From the NCBI RefSeq assembly GCF_000003815.2, contig NC_049993.1, positions 11,970,098-12,034,097 of the forward strand: DNA of 64,000 bases. Reading direction: 5' to 3'. Within the stretch, counting starts at the first letter, position 1. Every line of letters starts with the position of its first letter. The position numbers were made by a program, and so were the translations under genes. The notes beneath the pieces are model-generated. The model was not told the origin of the DNA. It made no database searches and saw only the letters and a program-made list of their open reading frames with translations. This stretch comes from Branchiostoma floridae. Its lineage: Eukaryota; Chordata; Leptocardii; Amphioxiformes; Branchiostomatidae. Shown piece by piece: positions 46,711 to 58,587 of the stretch.

Positions 46711-49700
46711 TTAGTCCTCCGGATAGACCTGGTCCTGCATGGCCAAGGCGACGGCAAGCTTCCGTTTCCCGGTGAAACTGAGCCTGGCATGTTGACAGTA
46801 AATGTTGTTCAAAACAAGCAGGTCGCCCTTTTGCAGCTGAAAACCCACGGCAACCTGTGGTCAAACAAATCACATCGTAAACACCAAAATAAACTTGTTA
46901 TCGATTTTAATATTGATAAGTATTGTTTGAGACATGTAACTCATATTTATGGTAATAATTACTAGACAAGCTACACGTTAAGAGTTTGTCAATCCGCTTT
47001 GCCTTCCTCCATAACGTATCGGTCAATAGTTGTATATTATGTCTGTAACAAGAACCTTAAATCTAAGTACAGTATGAAAACTACAGATGTAGAGCTAAGA
47101 TTAGCTTTAAGTAAATTGAGATTAAGTGATACGCGTCCGCTTGAAATAGAAAAAGGCTGATACAGCAAACAAGAGAACATTTATAAACCGTGTATAGGGT
47201 AAGCAATGAACAATGTAATACACTATCTGTCAATATCTAAAAAGCACTTTTGAACGAAAGATAATCATTCGTATTACTACAGATATCCCCCATACCTGCC
47301 AAATGGTTTCCCTGATATGCTGTAGTACCTCCTGCTCTATAACTGCGCCGTCTCCATAGTACGTGTGCTGTGGATACTGATCATCAGGGAGGTCCTTGTC
47401 GACCCAGGAAGGGTTTTTCTTCATGTAGCTGTTATTGTTAGCGTGTGGTACAGTAAACCACACCCAGTCACCTGGCGTAAAACGAAATCATCATGAAAAA
47501 ATATTATGATAAACGAATACGTATTCATAATATTATCATCGATTTTACTGATAAAGTTGTCCATGTTCGTGAATATGTGAATGATTTTATAAGTTAGAAA
47601 AATCACTGACAAACAAGGTTCATTTTTCACAATGCGTTCCCAAACGTTTTGCCATATTGACAGCCTTTACGTTTGTGATCGCACTGTTAGAAGCGACACC
47701 TAGCTGCAGTGTGGAATAAAACAAGTCAGCATTGCCCTGAGGAAGGTGACAGGCGGGCACCAAAACGTCAGCTTCAATAATTGTACATTTATATTGGTCG
47801 TGAACAAATAACATTCCTATCCATTTGTCCCTGTCCCTTATTTAATTTAATTAGTTTAATAGGTTGGATATGTTAGACGTATACTGATTGCAAGAATGAT
47901 ACCTCTGTACTTAAGCATCGCTGGTAGCACGGTCCAGTTTGTCATAGCGCCGTCATCATGCCACTTCCAGTGTATGTTGTGAGCTTTCATGTGTTCTTCT
48001 ACATCAGACTTATTCTCCATTTGGAAGGTCTGAAAAAGGTCATCAGAAAATCTAGAGAATTAAATAATTTTAAAAAAAACGTGATGATCCTGTCCGTGAT
48101 ATCATAACTGTATTTAGAGTATAGTATTGCTTCTAGTATCAAGTTATTTTGTTTTGCATATTTGTAGAGTTAGGTCGTGTTGATGTGATTATATGCATGG
48201 ATGTCGTCTAGAGTTGGTTATTCCCTACAAATCACCCAGACTTCAGGAAGAATAATGACATATCAGTCACTAATGGCGATCTGTATCAAACTAAACCAAA
48301 CCAAAAACATCCGTGCGCGCATCAAGTTTCGTCCGTTTTCAAAAATACGATAAAATGTTTTCGACCTAACTGTAAGTCATTCAAAGCAGCTGTAAAATGT
48401 GCTCATGTATGCCGTAATTTAAAAAAGTCGGGAGATGGATACTGATCTCATAGAAAGCCAAAATCAAAGAGGAAAATGTGAAAGAACAATGAAAAATTTC
48501 CTGCTAGGTATACCATACTCTGTGTGTTAAGTTAATTTGGTCAATCTTCGTGACCACATAAATTCCTTGAGAAAAGCAACTTTTCAATTTGTTTTGTAAA
48601 AGAAATGTGATTAGTATTTCCTCACCTGTTGCCAACTGTTGTATATGCCAGGACCGCGAGAAGGAAAATGTTGTAGGTACATGACTCCAAGCTTCCAGAA
48701 TTTCTCCATGCCACCACATCTTTGTCCAGACGCGGCAGAATGTCCCGCACATCGGCCAGTACCGTCTCTCCCCCTGTACCCGGGGGAGGGGGGTCAATAC
48801 AGAAGAACATTATCTGTGGAGGTGAGGAAAAGCTGTAGTTTATATTGTACATCTGCTTGCTTTCTGTCTGATTATGATCAAAGTCAGAAAGGCATAATGA
48901 TTGTATTGTACACGTATCTAGGAATCTCCAAATGTGGCATTGTGGCCAGCTGAAAAAGGGCTGCATATATAAACGTCGACTAAGGCTTAGGTCATATTTC
49001 AAAACCGGGGCCCGGCAGGGCAGCTTTCGGGAGCGAAAAGAATGCTAATAAAAGACATCAAAATACTAGTACACAAAATGTCAAAATAAGATTCATGGGC
49101 ATGATTTGTGCATATTACTAGGTATACATTTTAATTTTTCGTTTCTTAAAATATGCCGGCCGGGCCCATCACAAGGTAGTCTAAAGGAGCAAAAAATCAG
49201 GAGAGAAAAAGCGTGCTCTGTTTTAGGCTTACGTCACATTTCCAAACCGGGGCCCGGCCGGGATGTTTAAAGAAACGAATCGAAAAATTAAAATTATACC
49301 TAGAATTTTACACAAATTATGCCTATGAATCTTATGTTGACATTTTGTTTATTTTGATGTCTTTTATGTCATTCTTTTCCCTCCCGAATACTGCACGGCT
49401 GGGCCCCGGCTTGCAAATGTGACCTAAGCCTAAGCCTTAACGAGCCCTCCGATATTGTGGAAGAGTATCTATTTAAACAATTCCTGAGGACTTTTCAAGT
49501 TCCCACACGACCGGCTTTTTCAGCCGTGATCAGGATTCGACCGTGAGAGCGTACCAAGGCCAAAACAGGCTGCCATCCAGGCTACCGTACGCGTACGTTT
49601 GACCTTCAAGGGTCAATGTACGTTTCATGTCAACAGCTAATGATTATTAACAACACTGTACAAAGGTCTGCGTGCACAATTAAAAACGTTTTCAATGGAT

Positions 49701-50468
49701 GATCCTGATTGACGGGAAATCGGAAATGCCAAATACGTGCTCAAGTTGATAAGACGGTGGACAATTAAATGTAACTTCAGTTGCCAACAGCTACACTGAC
49801 TTTTTACACACCGATAGTCAGGAACAATAGGCGTATTCGTGATGTGTCACTCACACTACCTTTTCAGGGTAATGGTTGGTGTAGGCTAGGTCATGGTGGG
49901 GCTCGATACAAAACTCGGGTGGCTCGTCACTCGCTGTGTCCACCGCCTCAGCCAGCTGGTGCCTGATACCGCCTCCACCTTTGTAGCTGGTCAGCTTCAG
50001 GCCCAAGTTGACCAAAGCCCTGGAAAAATCTTCCGCAGTCGCTAGAGGCAGTCCTCGGAAAAGCAAGGCACCTTCTTTGCGCCTTTCCAAGACGTCCCGG
50101 ATCACCTGTCGCATCGCTGGAGCACACTCCTCAGGGGAACAGTCGACCTTCTCCACGGGAGTAAAGACGTGGACGTACCCGTCTTTAGGTGGTGCCAGGA
50201 ACTCAGGAAACTTGGGGCCGTGAGACCCAGGCAGCCATTTTCTCCCCCTGATTCGTGCAGTATGGGCCGTCAGCTGGGAAGCCCAGTCGACGTGTGCTTC
50301 AACTAGTTTGAGGGCTGCTCCGTTTAGAGCTGAGGCCTGACAGAAACGCACCTTGTAAATCAGAGATGCAAGGGTGGGGCCGCCACGGCTAGACATGAAC
50401 AGCCTGCCAGTGGATCTAAATGCATACATGTTGGTCGGCACTTGAAATAAGTCCAACAACTTGATCAC
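46711..50468 (-). CDS. TauD/TfdA-like dioxygenase, copy B (frameshifted in exon 2)
   Basis: Exons 49860-50468, 48626-48813, 47903-48029, 47296-47471, 46711-46854. Exon 2 is 188 nt rather than a multiple of three. Around 48709-48712 the frame changes between DKDVV and EKFWKLGVMY, consistent with one missing base; the rest is intact and well conserved. The ligand motif is EPHHDLAY (H-x-D at about residues 191/193) where all other copies have H-x-E. The distal motif YCQHARLSFTGKRK is normal. The N-terminus MIKLLDLFQVPTNMYAFRST is read through sequence that is non-coding in copies C-E. This is either an allele or sequencing error, or a young pseudogene. Confidence 0.8.
48985..49200. mobile_element. 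GC-ended palindromic MITE, partial copy
   Basis: Starts aaggcttaggtcatatttca aaaccgggg and contains cagctttcgggagcgaaaag and atttttcgtttcttaaaata, as in the LDLR-like intron copies. The right terminal repeat is cut near ggccgggcccatcac, directly before a second copy. In copy B intron 1. Confidence 0.55.
49226..49433. mobile_element. GC-ended palindromic MITE, full copy
   Basis: The ends taggcttacgtcacatttcc aaaccggggcccggc and, inverted, taggcttaggtcacatttgc aagccggggcccagc form ~35 bp terminal repeats around a ~140 bp A+T-rich core with further arm pairing. In intron 1 of dioxygenase B. Confidence 0.8.
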
Positions 50469-51247
50469 TGCTTACGCCGTCAGTAGTTACTGTAGTAGTA
50501 TTACATAGTGCTCAAGAAGTGACCCATTCTGACGTCACTTCCGCCGTATCGCTGATCAGGGGTCAATGATTGTGGGCAATCTTATTACCGCAATAGATAT
50601 ATGTGTGATTTGGTGTTAATATATAAACATTTATCCCTTCATATTTACATAGGGGCACTCCGTAAAGGCCAAGCGAATCCAGCTATGTTATATCTTTTTT
50701 TTCAGATTGGAAAAAGGTTGATCAAAAAGTACCATGAACTGCAGTCACCTTAAAATATTTTACTGCACTATCAAGGTCAAGATCAGAACAGGGCAAACAA
50801 CAGAAAGGAACGCAAGGGCGACACAAATATCTTCAGGATAGAATTATTCAAAATCATTGTTTTGCCACAGTCCAACATGTATAGTACACTTCTCACACGA
50901 GCATTATTTCTACTGTTGTAAACCAAGGAGGTTAACCTTTAACCTCCCTGTGTAAACTATGCACCAGTGAAATAAGCACAAACGTTAACTTCTCATCATT
51001 GGCCATTGCCATACATTGACACCAATACAGATGCAGTATATAATGTTTTACAACGAGATTCTACTACATTTCACACGTCAAATCATTACATTTTCGATCG
51101 CCTTTCACTCTCCATTATCTGTACAGGTACCACGGATTCGGCGTAAACGGACTAATTGCGTGTCAGTTGATATGATTCCATTTGGAAGACTGACTACTAA
51201 TATAGTATTGGGACGATTCGAGACTCAGTAGACCTGATAGTCTACTG
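50469..51247. promoter_or_regulatory. Copy B promoter region and copy C 3' flank
   Basis: Upstream of copy B are TGACGTCA (CRE palindrome, 50530-50537) and TGATCAGGGGTCA at 50553-50565, a DR1-type nuclear-receptor site. Sequence from about 50940 to 51240 (tgcaccagtgaaataagcac, aaatcattacatttt, gtgtcagttgatatgattcc) is repeated at 58340-58570, 54800-54930 and 63790-63985, marking the 3' flank of each unit. Confidence 0.5.
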
Positions 51248-54059
51248 TTAGCCAACTTGGTCCTGCTTGGCCAACGCGACGGCAAGCTTCCGTTTCCCGG
51301 TATAGCTGAGTCTGGCATGCTGGCAGTAGATGTTGTTCAGGACCAGTAAGTCACCCTTCTGCATTTGGAAACCCATGGAAACCTGTCAACGGGAAAAATG
51401 TCATACTGTCGTAGACGTTCTCTAAAATACTATGGTGCATGTACATCATCAGTCTGACGAACCGTTAACGTTACTGTGTTGTCCACTGCAAATCATTCCT
51501 GGTTAGTCGAACCTAACTACACCTGCCGTTAAGGTTGTCTGTGGTTGAGGTGTTGAACTATTCGTGATCTAGTTTGTCTTTTGCTTGGCCGGAAGATGGT
51601 GGTCCAGAACGAGCAATCATTCCTACGTACTGAAGCCCATAAGGACATTTTGTGAATTCTCTGCAAAAGTGTCCTTATAGGCTTTCATACCTACGTACCT
51701 GCCAGTGAACATCACGGATGTGCTGGAGAACTTCGGTCTCAATGTCGGTGCCGTCCCCATAGTAGGTGGTGAAGGGGAAGTGATGATCGGGGATGTCCTT
51801 GTCGAACCAGAGGGGATGGGCCTTAAGATACGATGCGTGACCTCCGTGGGCGACGCACAGCCACAGTTTCTCTCCTGAAAAGAAATGGAGATTGTACATC
51901 TATCGTAACTAACCAGGGTTATGATATACTGAGTAATGTCCACAGACCTAAGATGAATGTATCAACGATATGCTTTTAACTTGAGTGTCGTGTGAAGTAT
52001 AGCAGAACAGAAGGCAGCAGAATGGTTCTACCGTTGTCTTGTGATTTCTTCCAAATGTAAAAAAAAAGCCTTTTACCTCAAGGTAAATTTTTTTGTAAAA
52101 TTCCTTCAATCGATCTTAGGTGATTTCTCAAACCTCGTCGCTGCATTTCGATGTACTTAAGTATTTTGTTAATTATGCGTTTAGATAACAGGTCCAACGA
52201 GAAGAACTGGTAAGCCCACGGCTCAGAAAAAAAAAGAATAGACTTGTCATTGAGTTGTCCCGTTGGGTAGAAACAAGGATAAACCTCATAGGTCGATAAG
52301 TAGCCACAGCATACCTCTGTACTTGTACATAGGATACAGGATATTCCACATTGATAGATTGCCATCTTCCCACCTCCAATTGGTGTTGTTCGCTAGCGCG
52401 ATCATTTGCTTCTCTACAACGGCCCTGTCCTCGGTCTGGAACGACTGAAAATGTATATCAAAATGCATGTCACAAGTATTTTAAACTTTGGTAGGATCAT
52501 TCTTTTCTTTACTCGTTCTTCTTTATGTCCATTATTCATGAAATACTTTCTAGTAATCGGTCACTCTATTTCTGTATGGTCATTTATATCGTGCTGCCCA
52601 AATTAAATGCCGATATTTCTCTATTAGTCTGACCAAAGATATAGCTAAAGTATAAAAGTATAATTATGAATGTCATCCTCTGAACTCCTCAGAATAGATA
52701 CGAGCGTGCAAATAGAAATAGATATTCCTAAATTTTGAAAACTATTAGTGATCGACCCAAATTTGGAACCCAACCTTTGATCAAAACATCCACAAAAACA
52801 TGACCCAAATCTGGAATGCGACCTTTGCCCATTGCTATCCAACATTTGTCCCAAACAAACATGGCATGATAGTCGATGGCGATTATGCCAACATGTTATC
52901 TATGAAATTAAGTTATGATTAGTGGGGCACTAGCGAGGATAGACAATGTTTCTGAGTTCTTTCTAACATATCTTTGAATGCAAAAGGGTCCGATAACACA
53001 TGGTTTACCTACAATGTCCCTTCGTTATTACTTACTTCACATGGTCCTATATCAATACAATTACAAGCAGATTACTCTACCGTTTGCCAAGAGAAGTATG
53101 CTCCAGGTGTGTGGGAGGGCAGGTGTTTCCAGTACATCACTCCAAGCTTCTCAAACTTGTCCACCACGTCCTTGTCCAGCCGGGACAGGACTTCCCGCAC
53201 GTCTGAGATCACAGTCTCACCACCGGCACCAGGGGACGGCGGGTCCAGGCAGAAAAATATTATCTGAAAATCGTGACTTGAATTTTACAAATAAACTATT
53301 TTGTACAGTGTCATACCTAACACCCTTAAATAGCACAAAAAGTTGACTTTTGAAGTGTGGCGTCTGATGAAAAATAAAACAGAATGAGACATAAAAAATA
53401 ACATCAATGGAAAACAATGACTCCTAAAGCGACTCGGTTTGTGCCAACTGTTCCATGAAGACTGAACTTTTCGTTCTACTCACCTTTTCAGGGGGATGTG
53501 TAGTGTATGCCATCTCGTTGTGGGGTTCGATACAAAATTCGGGTGGTTCGTCGCTCGCAGTGTACACTGCCTTTGCGACCTCAGTCCGGATTGCAATTCC
53601 CCCTTCATAACGCATTAACGTCAGCCCGAGGTTGTTGACCACACGGGAAAAATCCTCCGCCGTCTGCAGGGGCAAACCGCGAAACAGTACCGCCCCATTG
53701 TTGCTCTTCTCAAGCACTTCGTGCACTACTTTCCGCACGGCGACAGCATACTCTTCAGGAGAGGCAGTGGTGTCCTCCTGGGGTGTGAAGACATACGGGT
53801 AGCCGTCCTTGGGCGGCTTGAGAAACTCGGGATAGTTTGGACTAGCCGAGCCAGGTAGCCATTTCCTTCCCCTAATCCGTGCTGGGTGGAGTTTAGCTTG
53901 GCTTCCCCAGTCAACGTGGGTCTCCACGAGGTTGATTTTGGTGCCGAAGGAAGCGCAAAGGTGATTATTGTGAACCTCAGTGAGGCCAATACGAGACAAC
54001 ACTGTTGTGGTACTACGTAAGAATGCACTCCTTGTAGCAGGCACTAGCATGGCAGCCAT
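51248..54059 (-). CDS. TauD/TfdA-like dioxygenase, copy C
   Basis: Exons 53484-54059, 53081-53263, 52315-52444, 51699-51874, 51248-51382; phases close to 399 residues. Ligands: EPHNEMAY (His180/Glu182) and YCQHARLSYTGKRK. Exon 3 is 130 nt, one or two codons longer than in the others. Start MAAMLVPATRSAFLRSTTTV; the Arg/Ser/Ala-rich start without acidic residues could act as a mitochondrial presequence, as could those of D and E (inference). C-terminus QDQVGstop is shorter than in B or D. Confidence 0.92.
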
Positions 54060-54965
54060 GTTTAGCTCATGTGATACAAGTAAGGCAAAGATGATTGACC
54101 TTTGAAGTTTCTGAGATAAGATAGTTGTAAAGACCGAAGATTGTCGAACTGATCGAACTGCGCTAGAATCAGTAGTTTTAACCCCATGAGTCGTGCAGCC
54201 TTCGACGTGTTATTTTCTTGAGCAGAAGAGAAACGCAGCTGCCGTGACCAAACAGGAAAAACCTGTCACCTGTCGGTGGATCTAATCACAGACATTTTGG
54301 GCGTAAATAAGTCTAACAGCTCGAGTGGTTAATACTATTAGTAGTATAGGGTGTACAGAAAGTGCCGCATTCTGATGTCATTTACGGGTAGCACAGATCA
54401 GGATTATTGGTTTTGGGCGACCTTATTCAGCAGTCACTCTATATCGTTTTAAATTTCATATTTATCATTTAAATCTTGTTAGTCTTAGTTAATTTTTACG
54501 CTATCACGGTTGATGTCTGATAAGAGCAAACAACGCAAAGAATGTCTTGATTACACAAATATCTAAAGGACACGAATATTAACATTATTGTATTGATAAT
54601 CCAACATACATGTGTGGCTACCAAATCTAGCCACTCGGGTATCATCCGTCACAATTTCTCATCCTTATTTAACGTCATACTATTTGGTACCATCCGATTA
54701 CTACCGGGCCTGTCCCTTTTTCATGGAAGGTTCAGTAGTAATTGAATGATACCCAGCCTAATGTTATACACTGCTACGAATACAATGTCTCATTAATTTT
54801 TACTACGAGGCTCCAATATAATTACCACTCATGTCAAATTACAGCATTTTTGATATCGTTTTTGTATCATCAATTGTACAGGTTGCTACGTGTAAACCGT
54901 CTAATTGTGTGTCAGTTGACGTGAATCCATCATATTTTAAAAGTGAACATGGGAAAGATTCGAAC
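54060..54965. other. Spacer between dioxygenases C and D
   Basis: No gene recognised. The copy C upstream region contains an aligned but degraded DR1 position (AGATCAGGATTAT, 54395-54407) and an ATGTCTGTGATTAGATCC stretch followed by a GTGACAG donor-like site near 54268-54300 (minus strand), homologous to the N-terminal codons of copy B. Confidence 0.45.
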
Positions 54966-57418
54966 TTAGCAGTCCTCCAGATAGACCTGGTCCTGCTTGG
55001 CCAAGGCGACGGCAAGTTTCCGTTTCCCGGTAAAGCCGAGTCTGGCATGCTGGCAGTACATGTTGTTTAGGACCAGGAAGTCACCCTTCTGCATTTGGAA
55101 ACCCATGGAAACCTATCAATGGGAAATATGCCATACTCTCGTTGACATTTGTATTTGCTATCGTGCATATACATAATATAGACCCGAACCGTTAACGTTA
55201 TAGTGTTGTCCCCAAGGTTTTCTGATTAAAAATAAGTCCCTGGTTAACTGCACCTGTAATATAAGTCGTCTGTGGTTGAGGTTTCAGGCTACTAGATATC
55301 GTGATTAGTTTGCCTTTGTTGCTTGCCTTGGCCGAAAGATGGTCCAGAACGAGCAAGCATTCCTACGTACCATGAAGGCCACTACCTACCTGAAGTTAGA
55401 AGAGGCTATAAAAGTGTCCTTATAGGCTTTCATACCTACGTACCTGCCAATGAACATCGCGGATGTGCTGGAGAACTTCCGCCTCAATGTCGGTGCCGTC
55501 CCCATAGTAGGTGTGGAAGGGGAAGTGATGATCGGGGATGTCCTTGTTGAACCAAAGGGGATGGGCACTGAAATATGATGCGTTATTTACGTGGACGGAG
55601 CAGAACCACAGTTTCTCTCCTGAAAAATAAATGACAATGTAACGTTAACATACGCTGGCCACATTACTTTCTTACTCAGTGATGGTTGCTGTACCAAGTG
55701 TTCCTTTAAAGTGAGTGCCTTCTGAGGTACAAGATAAAATCCCTGCAAGATGGCTAACTACTAATAGTCCGCAATCCCTTGCTGTATATATCCTTCCAAA
55801 TCTAAACAAAAATAAGCGGTTTTCATCATCATGCTGCAGACCCATCCCAAACATAAAGCCCTAAATTATTTCTCATTGTGATGTATCAATATTCAGATAT
55901 TCAGAGAGCTTTTGCTTTTCGATAAGGTTTGCACTTTACAAAAATAAAAGTATAAGCTAAGCCTAACTCCAGTGCCTGTCACAACAACATCCCCCTCCAC
56001 CCCCCACCCCCACCCCCCCCACACACACACTAACATTATATTGAAATATGCTAACCTCTGTATTTGAACATGGGTGGCAGGGTGATCCACCATGACAGGT
56101 TGTCATCTTCCCACCTCCAATTGGTGTTGTTTTCTAACATGTGTTTCTCTACAACAGCCCTGTCTTCGGTCTGGAACGACTGAAAATGTATACAATGTAA
56201 ATACAATGTACATCGTAAATGTGTATTTGGAAGAGAAAAGATAATCCTATTGCTGTTGTTTTTTGTTTGGTACAGAAAAGGTAATTCTCTTGTTGTTTAC
56301 CGTGTCGGTGATCTATAGTAATAAATCCAATATTTTAGCAGGTTGTACCTTCTGCCAGTAGTGGTATGCTCCAGGTGTGTGGGAGGGCAGGTGATGCCAG
56401 TACATCACTCCAAGCTTCTCAAACTTGTCCACCACGTCCTTGTCCAGCCGGGGCAGGATTTCTCGCACGTCTGAGATCACAGTCTCACCACCAGCTCCGG
56501 GAGACGGCGGGTCCAGGCAGAAAAATATTATCTGAAAATCGTGATTTGAATTTTGCAAATAAAACCTTTTGTTAGTAGGCATATCGATCTAACATTATTT
56601 TTTTAAGACGTGCAGTATGCAGTGAAAGGATACCAAACAAGGTTTCTATATGGCGTCTAAAACTCTCTGATCCAAAAAAGGGAATGAAAACAATTACACC
56701 TGCACAGACTAGGTTCTTTTTAAATCTCATTGACTAACGCATATGGCTATTCTTTAAATGTCTTTCTTCCCTCCCTTTCACTAACCTTTTCAGGGAAGTG
56801 TGAAGTGTATGACAGCTCATTGTGGGGCTCGATACAAAACTCGGGTGGCTCGTCGCTCGCTGTGTTCACTCCCTTTGCGATCTCAGACCTGACTGCAACT
56901 CCCCCTTCATAACGCATTAACTTCAGCCCGAGGCTGTTGACCACACGGGAGAAATCTTCCGCCGTCTGCAGGGGCAAACCACGAAACAGTACCGCCCCAT
57001 TGTTGCTCTTCTCAAGCACTTCGTGCACTACTTTCCGCACGGCGACAGCACACTCTTCAGGAGAGGCAGTGGTGTCCTCCTGGGGTGTGAAGACATACGG
57101 GAAGCCGTCCTTGGGCGGCTTGAGAAACTCGGGAAAGTTAAGACTAGTCGAGCCAGGTAGCCATTTCCTTCCCCTAATCCGTGCTGGGTGGAGTTTAGCT
57201 TGGCTTCCCCAGTCTACATGGGTCTCCACGAGGTTGACTTCGGTACCAAAGGACGTAGACATGTGATTCTTGTGCACCTTGAAGCCCATACGATTCCACA
57301 TAGCTGTCTCCTTGCTGTCATGAGTGAGAGTGCAGATAATTCGATTCCGCATAGCTGTGACAGTACGTAACATCTCACTTCTGGTAGCAGGTACTAGTAT
57401 GGCAGCCATGTTTGGCAC
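54966..57418 (-). CDS. TauD/TfdA-like dioxygenase, copy D
   Basis: Exons 56786-57418, 56349-56531, 56056-56179, 55444-55619, 54966-55112; phases close to 420 residues. Ligands: EPHNELSY (His199/Glu201) and YCQHARLGFTGKRK. Start MPNMAAILVPATRSEMLRTV; a second Met three codons in (57409) aligns with the start of C. Compared with C, the N-terminus contains a longer insertion (RIICTLTHDSKETAMWN). Exon 4 carries NKDIPDHH where others have DKDIPDHH. Shortest gene body of the array (about 2.45 kb). Confidence 0.92.
55985..56032. repeat. C-rich low-complexity tract
   Basis: Long C runs followed by (CA)n in intron 3 of copy D. Prone to assembly error. Confidence 0.8.
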
Positions 57419-58587
57419 CAGTGACCCATGTAAGGCAAAGTTGAATGACCTTTCAAGGTTATAAGGTGAGATATTGCAAAAGACCGAAGATTGTTGAACT
57501 CATCGAAAATTCGAACTGTGAGAACCAGGCAACTATCCGTCCCCCTGACGTGTGCGGGATTGGCCTGCTCCGCTTACACCGGAAGCCTGGCAGAATCGCA
57601 CCTACCAGTGGATTTAAAAACAAACATTTGGTCGTAAACAATTGCAAGTCTATCTACTTGTTCCCTGCTAACTGCTGTCAGTAGTACGGTGTGCTCAAGA
57701 AGTGACCCATTCCGCGAGGCATGTCGCTTCCGGGTAGCACGGGTCAGGGGTCAATGATATTGTGTGACCTCAGTGACACGATAGAAATGTGTGTGGTTCG
57801 TGTCAAAATGTGAACATCTATCAATTCATATTTTCAGACAGCGGCACTTCGTAAAGACCGAGCCGCAATCTATGTTATACCTTTGTTTTCAGATTTGAAA
57901 GAAGTTGATGATAAAAGTACCCTGAATTGCAGTCACCTTAAAATATTTTACTGCACCATCTAGTTCACTATCAGTGCAAGGCAAAGAACAGAAAATAACT
58001 CAAGGGTGACACAAATATATCCACAGGATAAAATTATTGAAAATTATTTTTTTGCCACAATCCAAAATGTACACACACTGCTCACCCGAGTATTATTTCA
58101 TTTCAATTATTACGAAACCTTTTAGCCCAATTGGGCTAATCTTCCAAGTTTCACAACATTTCTAAACTACATACATTTAAAACATGCAGAGTGCAACAAT
58201 ACAATCAGAGTATCAACAATCACCGTATTGACAATAAGAGTACAGTGTCTACCTACAACATTTTAAAAAGCTCGAGGTCAAACGTCTAGGAAACAATGTT
58301 TGAGATAGCTTGGACAGTTATATTTCTACTGTTGAAAACTATGCACCAGTGGAATAAGCACAAACGTTAACGTCTCATCCTTGTCCGTTGTCATATATTG
58401 ACACCAACACAATATTATAGTTCTACTACGTATACATTTCGCACGCCAAATCATTACATTTTTGATATCACATTTCATTCTCCCGTTAAGTGTACAGGTA
58501 CCGCGGCTTTTCGCAACGGACTATTATGTGTCAGTTGATATGATTCCGTTTGGAAGACTGACTACTAGTATTGGAAGAATGCAAAAC
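57419..58587. promoter_or_regulatory. Copy D promoter region and copy E 3' flank
   Basis: 57404-57833 is repeated almost base-for-base at 62131-62561. It contains GGGTCAGGGGTCA at 57741-57753, a perfect DR1 spacing of two GGGTCA half-sites, and an ETS-like gcttccggg just upstream of it. A possible upstream 5' exon (ATGTTTGTTTTTAAATCCAC then a GTAGGTGC donor, minus strand, ~57603-57630) matches coding sequence of copy B. 58340-58570 carries the conserved 3'-flank block. Confidence 0.5.
58110..58310. repeat. Unassigned insertion in spacer
   Basis: The stretch attacgaaaccttttagccca attgggctaat...atacaatcagagtatcaac has no counterpart in the corresponding spacer of copy C (50880-50940), so it appears inserted into the unit. 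It is probably a retroelement 3' fragment. Confidence 0.4.

Noticed and set aside
48639-48953. Plus-strand frames opposite dioxygenase exon 2 in several copies
   Set aside because: Shadows of the minus-strand exon (same in copies B-E), no independent support.
57445-57684. Plus-strand 79-residue frame repeated identically at 62173-62412
   Set aside because: The repetition is explained by the duplicated upstream DNA of copies D and E, not by conserved protein coding.
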